Shown: piece after piece, positions 1 through 6,480 of the stretch | Numbering within the stretch: the first letter of the stretch is position 1 | Layout of the letters: every line of letters starts with the position of its first letter | Assembly (NCBI GenBank): GCA_015494435.1 | Contig: WGBH01000511.1 | Coordinates: 1-9,513 of the forward strand | Direction of reading: 5' to 3' | Source: Thiotrichaceae bacterium | GTDB taxonomy: Bacteria; Pseudomonadota; Gammaproteobacteria; Thiotrichales; Thiotrichaceae | Length of the DNA: 9,513 bases | The notes under the pieces: generated by a model | The model's input: only the letters and a program-made list of their open reading frames with translations | Databases searched by the model: none | Told to the model about the DNA's origin: nothing | Program-made: the position numbers and the translations under genes

Positions 1-1
1 T

Positions 2-235
2 AAAAAATCTATCAATGCCTTACACAATGTCATCCAACGCTTTAAACAAATGCCAGAGTATATTTGTAGCTGGGACTGGTCTGGTTTTATGCGCGGTTTG
101 GATACCTCCATTAGCAATGATACGCTTCGCGCTAAAGCTAAATCCTTAGTTATTGCAACGAATTGCTATGTGCCACAATCAACGGCTGAACGCATTAAGA
201 AAATAAACACCGTCATTAATAGCTTGAAAAATTAA
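2..235 (+). CDS. Unrecognised protein, 3' end only (partial CDS)
   Basis: The reading frame is open from base 2, with no stop before TAA at 233-235, so this is the C-terminal 77 residues of a gene beginning outside the window. The internal ATG at 50 is therefore probably not the start. The visible part is soluble-looking and mixed in charge. It has an aromatic patch (CSWDWSGFMRGLD) followed by a Lys/Arg-rich helical-looking tail ending INSLKN. I do not recognise the family. The stop lies only 11 bases before the ATG of the candidate metallopeptidase gene on the same strand, so the two are probably co-transcribed. Confidence is in the coding call, not in any function. Confidence 0.6.
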   Translation, partial: KKSINALHNVIQRFKQMPEYICSWDWSGFMRGLDTSISNDTLRAKAKSLVIATNCYVPQSTAERIKKINTVINSLKN

Positions 236-246
236 ATGCCAAATAA

Positions 247-2025
247 ATGCTAAATAAAATATTACTCTCTTTTTTACAAAAAAATACCTCTATTAAACCG
301 CTACAAAGCGATGCATTTGAAGCTCCTTCCTACTATAAGGGCTATATTTTGCCATTGCGTTATCTATTGGCAATGCGTTATTTAAAACATAAACACATAA
401 TATTAGATGAATTTCGTGACGAAGCTATTTTTCCTATTACTGTCGATCAGTTTAAACAACGTTTGCTTGCACGACTGGCTAAAAAAAAGGGGCATTCTCC
501 AAGCACAACTCCTCTATTGAGTTATCCACTGAGAGCTTGGTTTATTTATCCTTTATTACTTACTGGGATGATCATTTCTGCATGGCTATTTCAAGACTGG
601 ATTGCAAATCAACGCTTACAAACGATGCTGGCAAATCGCCTTCCTTATTATTCTGATCTACAACATCGCTCTTTACTGTTTAAATACTCAGGCTATGAAA
701 AAGCCCATAAAAAAGTATTGATTGAAATAGAAAAGGAAAGAGCCAATATTCTCGCCCAACTTCCTGAAAATAAAGAACTTAAAGCAGCAATAGAAAAGGG
801 GTTGATTCGATTAACACAAAAAGAGGCAACTACAGAAGAGATTATGCTAGATTTCAAGGCTGTCAATAGCATCTTTGATCAGAATAAAATCCCTTATTAT
901 ATTACTCCTAAAATTTTGACAGTTGCTTGTTCTAGTTTAATTGATGCTCCACTAGAAGAATTTCTTACCCTCAAAAAGATGGAGTCCGTATTAACCGATG
1001 GAAAGCCTGAAAAATGCCATACCACCATGCTAACCATTTATCATGTTGCCGAACGGGATCGCCTTTATTATAAAAAAAGTGAACTCCCCTTATTTCATGT
1101 GCGTCGCATTGATAAAGTGCCTGCGACAGATGGTGCGCTAGGACTAACTTTTGGCAAAGAAGGGATCGGCTCTATTATTTTACTGGATAGAATAAAAGAA
1201 TTTGCCACAGATTCTGTTATTCCCGCCCTCACCTTTCAAGGACGCACTACCCTTATCCCATTCTGGTTACAAGGCTATTATGATGTTGAAGAAGCCATTT
1301 CTAAACAATATAAACAAACTTTAGCCGAGATTTACCCAAATAAAACAGAACTTAAGCAGCTTAAAATCACGGCTAAACAAGTGCTTAAAAATAAACGTCA
1401 AATGACTACATCACGTTTGCGTCAAACATTGCAACGTGCTGATGGAGGATCCGATCAAAGTGTCTTAGGGGGTGGGTTAGATGCAATCAGCTCCCTGCTC
1501 GGTGGATTAAATCAAACAGACCTCACTTCAAAAAAGAAATTTAAACCAATTGATTATGCTATTTTAGACAAACTCAATCAGGCATTACTACCAAGCATTG
1601 AATACCACGAAGCGTATCATCAAATTGATAAAACAAGCTGGGAAGAACCTAAATGGGTCAATAAACTCTTTAAAGACCTGTCTGAAAACGGCAAAGAACA
1701 TACTTTAGAAGAACTAGGAGCGTATCTAACCCAACTGACTTATACAGAGAAAGGCACTGATATCTGGTTGACTAAATTACTGTTTTTTTCCTTAAATTCA
1801 ATGATGCGTGGTCAAGCGGAATTTTATGCCTCCTCTATTATTCTAAGCACTATGAACAGTATTCAGCACGGTGAAAAAGTGAATGTTCATTATGATCTCA
1901 GTGTTAATGAAAAAATTAAAATATACAAAACATTTGCCACGATGAAAGAGAGCACCCTTAAAATTGTTGCTGAAAATGCGTATATTCAACTTTTTAAACG
2001 ACCTGTACCTGAGATGAGTCGCTAA
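247..2025 (+). CDS. Putative membrane-anchored zinc metallopeptidase (HEAYH motif), 592 aa
   Basis: Family not recognised. What is visible: a cytoplasmic-looking N-terminal part (1-95), one hydrophobic segment at about 97-115, then a large domain of about 470 residues. A basic/coiled stretch lies around 150-200 and a Gly-rich linker around 399-421. At 454-458 is HEAYH, which fits the HExxH zinc signature, inside a hydrophobic/aromatic context (IEYHEAYHQID). About 30 residues later EELGAYL (488-494) offers a Glu that could be the third zinc ligand of a gluzincin-type (clan MA) site. The peptidase role is inferred from this motif pair only; HExxH occurs by chance in unrelated proteins. No signal peptide is seen, so topology is probably N-in with the catalytic domain outside. 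No Shine-Dalgarno sequence precedes the chosen ATG, so coupling to the upstream gene (11-base gap) or a later start such as Met43 is possible. It ends tail to tail with the ATPase gene. Confidence 0.6.
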   Translation: MLNKILLSFLQKNTSIKPLQSDAFEAPSYYKGYILPLRYLLAMRYLKHKHIILDEFRDEAIFPITVDQFKQRLLARLAKKKGHSPSTTPLLSYPLRAWFIYPLLLTGMIISAWLFQDWIANQRLQTMLANRLPYYSDLQHRSLLFKYSGYEKAHKKVLIEIEKERANILAQLPENKELKAAIEKGLIRLTQKEATTEEIMLDFKAVNSIFDQNKIPYYITPKILTVACSSLIDAPLEEFLTLKKMESVLTDGKPEKCHTTMLTIYHVAERDRLYYKKSELPLFHVRRIDKVPATDGALGLTFGKEGIGSIILLDRIKEFATDSVIPALTFQGRTTLIPFWLQGYYDVEEAISKQYKQTLAEIYPNKTELKQLKITAKQVLKNKRQMTTSRLRQTLQRADGGSDQSVLGGGLDAISSLLGGLNQTDLTSKKKFKPIDYAILDKLNQALLPSIEYHEAYHQIDKTSWEEPKWVNKLFKDLSENGKEHTLEELGAYLTQLTYTEKGTDIWLTKLLFFSLNSMMRGQAEFYASSIILSTMNSIQHGEKVNVHYDLSVNEKIKIYKTFATMKESTLKIVAENAYIQLFKRPVPEMSR

Positions 2026-2044
2026 AGAATTTCCAAATCATTAT

Positions 2045-3889
2045 TTAGTGAGACAAGGTTAATTCATCAGGAAACTCTTGAGAAGTAACCCAAATTTGAG
2101 TAATTGTCTCACTGACCTTAGGCAACACTTCTAAAGTGGAAATACTACGCTGATAATCAAAAAAAGCAAAAGGCTCATCCAGAAAAATAAATTGTCTTTT
2201 ATTACCCGTATTTTTAGCTAATTGTTCTGACATGCCCATGCGTAATGCCAGCATAATTTGACGTTGTGTACCTGCTGAAATCTCATCGTATGCCATATAA
2301 TTTTGCTTCTCATTAGAAAAGACCTCAACACTTAAATCTTTATTAATTTTAAGTTGGCTATAACGCTGATCGGTAAAATATGGCAATACCTTTTCAGCGA
2401 ATTCCGTAATAGATTGATTGAAATCATCAACGGATTGCGATGCCGCTCGTTGCATCATCTTGATTGAATAGTCACGCACATTTATATTTTTTTGGTGTTG
2501 TTGCATTGTTTGAGATAACTTCTGTAAAGCTGCGCGTAACTGCCCTGCCTCATCTGAACGTTCTTTTTCAATTAAAATCTCATAATCTAAATCTGCTAAG
2601 CACTGCTCAACATCTTGCCCTTGGCGATGCAAGGTATCTTGCAACTCCATAACAGCGTGCATTATTTCTGACTCTGTTGCAGTATACTCTGGTATTTTTT
2701 CCATCAGTTGGGGAACATGGTTAAATTTTTCCACAGGAGAAATCGCCAATGATGATACCCTCTCTTTCATATCAGTTGATTTTTTACTCAGCATCTTAGC
2801 AATACGCATTGGCACGGTATGATTTGGCTCCTTAATAACTTCATGATAACTTTGCTTTAAAACGGATAAAATTTCACCTGCCTTCTCCTTCAATTCAGTC
2901 ATTTTTAATTCGGCTAACCATTTAAAAAATAAACTAATGCTGTAAAGCAAAACACAACCCATAGCAAAAGGAAACATGCCTATTTGTACCCAAATAACAA
3001 AAGAATTCCCATGATGACTTGAGGTATTATCAGGCAACCAAGTCTGAATTACTTCAGGGAAGAACTGAAAGAGACCCCATACAAGCCAAGCTCCAATAAG
3101 TAATGGCAATAAAAATGCTCCCAACCACTCAAACAGATTATCCTGTTGCTTAACACCTCTATATTGTTGATGACTCTCGGAATAAACTGTATTTATTTCA
3201 TCTAATTGGGTGGTTAACTTCTGCTTAGTAAACCAATTAACTTGAAGTGATTCTTTCGCATCGACTAGTTCAGGCAACCAAGATTCATCTAAACCAATCG
3301 CTTTTAATTCTATACTTTTTTTATGATAACGGGGTTTTAGTGCATTAAGTAATGCTTTTTCCTCATCTTTCTCTATGGCTAACTCATCGCTAATATGACC
3401 GTAATCAGCAATACCTGCCATTTGCTTGATACTATGACTATGCGCATCAGGAGTGGTTAATTCACGTTGAACCATACAAAATGAATCAACAAAAGTATCA
3501 TAATCATAACCCAATAAATCGCAGACAAACTTATCGCCTTCTGGTAAAGAATCAATTAAAACACGATCATCAGATAAACGCATAACACGAATAGAAGTCA
3601 CTCCATCAGCATTTATTGTTCTCGTAATTTCAAATCGCTTATTCTCATCATCAACAACGACTAAAGTAACACGCATTTCTGTTTCATCCCAACGAATGAG
3701 ACGTTTCGCCTTTTTATTATCGTTTAGAAAAGTACGTCCAAATAAAGCAAAACAGACTGCTTCACCAATTGTTGTTTTTCCTGATTCATTTTTCCCACCT
3801 ACCTTAATAACGCCTTTCTCTGGTAGATTATCAATCAATAAATTGGCATATTTTTTAAAATTTGTGAGCTGTAAAGAGTAAATAAGCAT
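2045..3889 (-). CDS. SbcC/Rad50/YhaN-type AAA ATPase with central transmembrane hairpin, 614 aa
   Basis: The N-terminus (LQLTNFKKYANL, then Walker A GKNESGKT at 32-39) is typical of RecF/SMC/Rad50 ATPases. A Q-loop candidate is Gln141. The C-terminal half has an ABC signature-like ISAGTQRQ (537-544), Walker B FIFLDE (567-572) and D-loop FFD (576-578). The switch position reads VTSQEF (601-606), without the usual His. Instead of long coiled coils with a zinc hook, the middle holds two hydrophobic segments (about 255-277 and 297-323) flanked by short charged helices. Both ATPase halves should therefore be cytoplasmic, joined through a short periplasmic loop. Bacillus YhaN-like proteins show a similar central membrane insertion (established knowledge, from memory). 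These relatives usually pair with a metallophosphoesterase, but none is seen here. The gene is translationally coupled to the 68-residue gene upstream (TAATG). AAGGAG sits 7 bases before the ATG. Role inferred: DNA-end or nucleic-acid-linked ATPase at the membrane. Confidence 0.8.
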   Translation of the reverse strand: MLIYSLQLTNFKKYANLLIDNLPEKGVIKVGGKNESGKTTIGEAVCFALFGRTFLNDNKKAKRLIRWDETEMRVTLVVVDDENKRFEITRTINADGVTSIRVMRLSDDRVLIDSLPEGDKFVCDLLGYDYDTFVDSFCMVQRELTTPDAHSHSIKQMAGIADYGHISDELAIEKDEEKALLNALKPRYHKKSIELKAIGLDESWLPELVDAKESLQVNWFTKQKLTTQLDEINTVYSESHQQYRGVKQQDNLFEWLGAFLLPLLIGAWLVWGLFQFFPEVIQTWLPDNTSSHHGNSFVIWVQIGMFPFAMGCVLLYSISLFFKWLAELKMTELKEKAGEILSVLKQSYHEVIKEPNHTVPMRIAKMLSKKSTDMKERVSSLAISPVEKFNHVPQLMEKIPEYTATESEIMHAVMELQDTLHRQGQDVEQCLADLDYEILIEKERSDEAGQLRAALQKLSQTMQQHQKNINVRDYSIKMMQRAASQSVDDFNQSITEFAEKVLPYFTDQRYSQLKINKDLSVEVFSNEKQNYMAYDEISAGTQRQIMLALRMGMSEQLAKNTGNKRQFIFLDEPFAFFDYQRSISTLEVLPKVSETITQIWVTSQEFPDELTLSH

Positions 3890-4095
3890 TATATTACTCC
3901 TTCTTTTTGCTGTTCTTCAACTTGCTCTAATTTTTTGAGTATAAGACGAATTGAAGACTCGTACACCTCCAGATTAAAATCTTCATCTACCTTTGCTTGA
4001 AGAGAAATATCTTTTTTGAAAAACCTAACAAATCTTTTACTAGCACCTTGATAATTATCTTCTTTTAGCCAACGTAATTCCATTTTAGCCGACAT
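3889..4095 (-). CDS. Small unknown protein, 68 aa, coupled to the SMC-like ATPase
   Basis: This is a charged, soluble protein with no signal peptide or membrane segment. It has a basic middle (SKRFVRFFKK) and a C-terminal amphipathic helix rich in Lys/Glu/Gln (RLILKKLEQVEEQQKE) that could form a coiled coil. The family is not recognised. Three things support it being real: GAGGT 5 bases before the ATG, a one-base stop/start overlap (TAATG) with the ATPase gene, and the downstream gene's own AAGGAG lying inside its last codons. A second in-frame ATG (Met5) is a less likely start. Its position before an SMC/Rad50-like ATPase suggests an accessory or regulatory subunit, an inference from context only. 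It is far too short to be the SbcD/Mre11 nuclease normally found beside such ATPases. Confidence 0.7.
   Translation of the reverse strand: MSAKMELRWLKEDNYQGASKRFVRFFKKDISLQAKVDEDFNLEVYESSIRLILKKLEQVEEQQKEGVI
3897..3902 (-). promoter_or_regulatory. Ribosome binding site of the ATPase gene
   Basis: AAGGAG is read on the minus strand 7 bases before the ATG at 3889. It lies inside the last codons of the 68-residue gene. Together with the overlapping stop/start TAATG it supports both starts and translational coupling. Confidence 0.75.
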
Positions 4096-4136
4096 CTTTT
4101 ACCTCAAATTAATTGATGAAACAAAGTGTTACCATC

Positions 4137-4166
4137 ATAATACTTTATAAAAAAATATATCTTGAA
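4137..4166 (-). promoter_or_regulatory. Weak candidate sigma-70 promoter for the 68-aa/ATPase unit
   Basis: On the minus strand TTCAAG (4166-4161) is followed after 18 bases by TATTAT (4142-4137). The -10 is fair and the -35 is poor. In such AT-rich DNA similar matches occur by chance, so this is only a candidate; an alternative -35 is TTGATT at 4180-4175 with a different -10. Confidence 0.25.
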
Positions 4167-4249
4167 TATAACGGAATCAACTCCTTAAATCATTTTTTCT
4201 TAGAGTTAAAGATAGAAATTAACTATGAATGAACAATAATAGAACAAAC

Positions 4250-4310
4250 AAAGCCAATTCCCCTTAAAATAAGGACACAAGGGGAAGATTGTGATATTTA
4301 AGATGGCTTT
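4250..4310. terminator. Nested inverted repeat, possible terminator or structured RNA
   Basis: Outer arms AAAGCCA (4250-4256) and TGGCTTT (4304-4310) enclose perfect inner arms TTCCCCTT (4258-4265) and AAGGGGAA (4279-4286). One side joins outer to inner arm with a single base, the other with 17 bases. A run of five T (4308-4312) follows the outer stem on the plus strand; on the minus strand the stem is followed by TTTGTTTGTT-like sequence. An alternative small hairpin (CCTTA-AAA-TAAGG, 4262-4274) competes for the inner left arm. It lies about 95-155 bases past the rho stop, so it may end rho transcription. The asymmetric bulge and interrupted T-tract make this uncertain. Confidence 0.35.
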
Positions 4311-4403
4311 TTAAACTAAATAGGTAGTTAGTTAAAGTAGGGATTTGTGACCGACAGAAGATCAGTAGGATTTCTTAGGTTCAAGATATTCGTTGAGACT
4401 CGA

Positions 4404-5660
4404 CTAACCTTTCATTGCATTAAAAAATTCTTCATTGGTTTTTGTTGCCTGAAAGCGTTCAAACAAAAATTCCATTGCATCAATATCATCCATTGGATGT
4501 AAGAATTTACGCAGCACCCAAAGTGCTTGAAGCTCATCATCATCAACTAATAAATCTTCACGACGGGTTCCTGAACGATTAACATTAATCGCTGGGAAGA
4601 CACGTTTCTCGGCGATTTTACGATCTAAATGAACTTCTGAATTACCTGTGCCTTTAAATTCTTCATAGATAACTTCATCCATTTTAGAGCCTGTATCAAT
4701 TAAAGCTGTGGCAAGAATCGTTAAACTTCCACCTTCTTCTATATTACGAGCCGCACCAAAGAAACGCTTAGGACGATGTAATGCATTCGCATCTACCCCT
4801 CCTGTTAATACCTTGCCCGATGAGGGAACGACCATATTATAGGCACGTGCTAAACGCGTAATGGAATCCAGTAAAATAATAACGTCTTGTTTATGCTCCA
4901 CTAAACGTTTGGCTTTTTCGATCACCATTTCCGCTACTTGTACATGACGGGTCGCCGGTTCATCAAAAGTTGAAGAAACTACCTCTCCTTTTACCATACG
5001 TGACATTTCAGTCACTTCCTCTGGACGTTCATCAATAAGCAAAACAATAAGATAAGAATCAGGATGATTTGTTGCAATACTTTGGGCTATATTTTGCAAC
5101 ATCATAGTCTTACCTGCTTTAGGCGGTGCAATAATAAGACCCCGTTGCCCTTTACCTAAAGGTGCAACAATATCAATTATCCGCGCGGTAATATCCTCCG
5201 TACTACCATTACCACGCTCCATTCGCATACGTTCATCAGGATGTAAGGGGGTTAAGTTTTCAAATAAAATTTTATTGCGCGCATTATCTGGGGCTTCTAA
5301 ATTAATTAAATCCACTTTTAACAAGGCAAAATAACGTTCATTATCACGGGGGGTACGTATTTTTCCTGAAATCGTATCACCTGTACGCAAACCAAAACGA
5401 CGAATTTGACTAGGAGATACATAAATATCATCAGCTCCTGCAACATAGTTGCTGCCTGCTGAACGTAAAAAACCAAAGCCATCTTGAAGAATTTCTAAGG
5501 TACCATCACCATAAATATCTTCCCCCTTTTTTGCTAATACCTTGAGGATCGCAAAGATAACATCTTGTTTCCGAGCGCGTGACATTCCTTTCACACCAGA
5601 TTCTTTAGCAATTTCTAATATTTGTGAAGGAGATTTATTCTTTAATTCAGTAAGATTCAT
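4404..5660 (-). CDS. rho: Transcription termination factor Rho, 418 aa
   Basis: Rho is the hexameric RNA-dependent ATPase/helicase that binds nascent C-rich RNA, translocates 5' to 3' and releases RNA polymerase. The order is standard: N-terminal helical domain (1-47), cold-shock-like primary RNA-binding domain with DGFGFLR (60-66), then the RecA-like motor. Visible motifs are Walker A APPKAGKT (178-185), catalytic Glu211 in DERPEE, Walker B VIILLD (260-265), Q-loop VLTGGVD (284-290) and the Arg finger Arg366 in SGTRRE. These fall at the same numbers as in E. coli Rho (419 aa), which is why MNLTEL at 5660 is preferred over the in-frame ATG at 5681, which would add MQLRPNS. Neither start has a good Shine-Dalgarno sequence. 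The gene lies downstream of trxA on the same strand, as is usual in gammaproteobacteria. Full length, no lesion. Confidence 0.97.
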   Translation of the reverse strand: MNLTELKNKSPSQILEIAKESGVKGMSRARKQDVIFAILKVLAKKGEDIYGDGTLEILQDGFGFLRSAGSNYVAGADDIYVSPSQIRRFGLRTGDTISGKIRTPRDNERYFALLKVDLINLEAPDNARNKILFENLTPLHPDERMRMERGNGSTEDITARIIDIVAPLGKGQRGLIIAPPKAGKTMMLQNIAQSIATNHPDSYLIVLLIDERPEEVTEMSRMVKGEVVSSTFDEPATRHVQVAEMVIEKAKRLVEHKQDVIILLDSITRLARAYNMVVPSSGKVLTGGVDANALHRPKRFFGAARNIEEGGSLTILATALIDTGSKMDEVIYEEFKGTGNSEVHLDRKIAEKRVFPAINVNRSGTRREDLLVDDDELQALWVLRKFLHPMDDIDAMEFLFERFQATKTNEEFFNAMKG

Positions 5661-5946
5661 TGAGTTGGGACGCAGTTGCATTTTTAAAGAGAGATAAGCA
5701 GTAATAAGAAAAATTCAACGATAGGATTTTTATATTAGCAGTGTTTTGATAATTCATTGCCAGAAATGACGAAATGAACACGTTCATTGAACGTTCTAGG
5801 TCTGTGATTGGGTCTAACGATAGCATGTGATTTTGTATTAGTCCAGCAGATGCTAACACTAGAATCCGTGGTATTTTTCCGACAATAAAAATTGACAGAT
5901 AATATGACTTACCTGCCAGTAGTCTTTCATCTAAAATAGCAGAAAA
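5661..5946 (-). promoter_or_regulatory. trxA-rho intergenic leader, candidate Rho autoregulation region
   Basis: This 286-base gap has no convincing gene. Read as minus-strand RNA, the part at about 5800-5850 is rich in C and poor in G (in a roughly 40-base sample I count 12 C and 4 G) with several pyrimidine-C steps, as expected of a Rho-loading site. Just downstream (5773-5794) are two overlapping inverted repeats that cannot form together. E. coli rho is known to be autogenously controlled by Rho-dependent attenuation in its leader; applying this here is inference. No clean sigma-70 promoter was identified. Confidence 0.4.
5773..5794 (-). repeat. Two overlapping, mutually exclusive inverted repeats in the rho leader
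   Basis: On the plus strand AATGAAC (5773-5779) pairs with GTTCATT (5782-5788). ACGTTCA (5780-5786) pairs with TGAACGT (5788-5794) around a single T. The arms share bases, so only one hairpin can form at a time; each keeps a 6-bp stem once a 3-4 base loop is allowed. This is either a small RNA switch or a palindromic protein site. Confidence 0.45.
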
Positions 5947-6267
5947 CTAAATATTTTGATCCAAAAAAGCCATAAGTTGAGATTTATTTAAAGCCCCTAC
6001 TTTAGTCGCTTCTACGTCACCATTTTTAAATAGCATCAACGTTGGAATACCACGAATACCATATTTCGGTGGCGTAATATTATTATCATCAATATTTAAC
6101 TTAGCAATCACGACTTTATCAGCGTACTCTGTTGCAATTTCTTCCAAAATAGGTGCTATTGACTTACAAGGACCACACCATTCTGCCCAATAATCAACTA
6201 AAACAGGCAGACTATTATTTAAAACCTCTTTTTCAAATGAACTATCACTTAAATGAACTATACTCAC
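5947..6267 (-). CDS. trxA: Thioredoxin 1, 106 aa
   Basis: Thioredoxin is a small cytoplasmic dithiol-disulfide oxidoreductase, kept reduced by thioredoxin reductase, that serves ribonucleotide reductase, peroxiredoxins and protein repair. The sequence has the WCGPC active site (Cys31, Cys34), the buried Asp25 in VDYWAEW and the cis-Pro75 in GIPT. Near-identity to E. coli TrxA runs through AEWCGPCK, IAPIL, AKLNID, PKYGIRGIPTL and KVGAL. The frame stays open upstream to an ATG at 6330, which would add 21 residues without homology. I choose the GTG at 6267 because it matches the family N-terminus (SIVHLSDSSF against E. coli KIIHLTDDSF) and has AAGGAG (6283-6278) 10 bases before it. The gene precedes rho on the same strand. 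Confidence 0.95.
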   Translation of the reverse strand: MSIVHLSDSSFEKEVLNNSLPVLVDYWAEWCGPCKSIAPILEEIATEYADKVVIAKLNIDDNNITPPKYGIRGIPTLMLFKNGDVEATKVGALNKSQLMAFLDQNI

Positions 6268-6277
6268 TTCAATTTTT

Positions 6278-6283
6278 CTCCTT
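6278..6283 (-). promoter_or_regulatory. Ribosome binding site deciding the trxA GTG start
   Basis: AAGGAG on the minus strand, 10 bases before the GTG at 6267. The upstream ATG at 6330 has no such site, which favours the shorter 106-residue protein. Confidence 0.7.
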
Positions 6284-6423
6284 AATCTATCAGGTATAAA
6301 CTCATTCCAAGTATTGCGGTTGTAACGCATAATTCAAGCACTATTTTGTAATTTCTTCACTATGACTAAAAAACATTCTCCTTCAAGACCTTATTGGGAA
6401 CTTACTGTTCTAAGCTCAGGTCA

Positions 6424-6456
6424 TTAATTATTAAAGACAATAACTTAATTATTAAA
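6424..6456. repeat. 12-bp direct repeat at 21-bp period before the DUF3108 gene
   Basis: TTAATTATTAAA occurs exactly at 6424-6435 and again at 6445-6456, a period of 21 bases or two helical turns. Each unit is itself nearly palindromic. The pair lies 25-57 bases before the DUF3108 start codon, so it could be a tandem operator. The simple AT composition makes chance or slippage a real alternative. Confidence 0.45.
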
Positions 6457-6480
6457 AAAACCTCTAAAGAGAGCGCAATT

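Larger units (their letters stand above)
4096..4403 (-). other. Non-coding gap between rho and the 68-aa/ATPase unit
   Basis: These 308 bases are AT-rich with no convincing gene on either strand. The part nearest rho (about 4311-4403) has no clear intrinsic terminator. The centre carries a nested inverted repeat (4250-4310, listed separately). The part nearest the 68-residue gene has a weak promoter-like pair read on the minus strand: TTCAAG (4161-4166), 18 bases, then TATTAT (4137-4142), about 40 bases before the start codon. GAGGT at 4101-4105 is the ribosome binding site. Independent transcription of the downstream pair is plausible but not proven. Confidence 0.5.
6268..6480. promoter_or_regulatory. 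Divergent trxA / DUF3108 intergenic region
   Basis: These 213 bases separate two divergently read genes and must hold both promoters. A weak plus-strand candidate is TTACTG, 17 bases, then TAATTA, placing a start near the 12-bp direct repeat (6424-6435 and 6445-6456). No strong consensus is seen for trxA. A 21-codon plus-strand frame begins at 6362 without a ribosome binding site and is not called. Confidence 0.4.

Noticed and set aside
2022..2048. Possible terminator hairpin (CTAAA / TTTAG) at the convergent junction
   Set aside because: Only five AT-rich pairs with a 17-base loop and no T-tract; probably chance.
5661..5681. Seven-residue longer Rho from the ATG at 5681
   Set aside because: The shorter start gives residue numbering identical to E. 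coli Rho; the extension (MQLRPNS) has no counterpart. Neither start has a good ribosome binding site, so this is a preference rather than proof.
5647..5859. 70-residue minus-strand frame between trxA and rho
   Set aside because: It starts with GTG, lacks a ribosome binding site, runs over the rho start codon and resembles no leader peptide I know. The region is better explained as a non-coding leader.
6268..6330. 21-residue N-terminal extension of thioredoxin from the ATG at 6330
   Set aside because: No homology to thioredoxins and no ribosome binding site at that ATG, while the GTG at 6267 has AAGGAG and matches the family N-terminus.
6362..6427. 21-codon plus-strand frame beginning MTKKHSPSRPYW
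   Set aside because: No ribosome binding site, very short, inside a divergent promoter region; coding cannot be supported.
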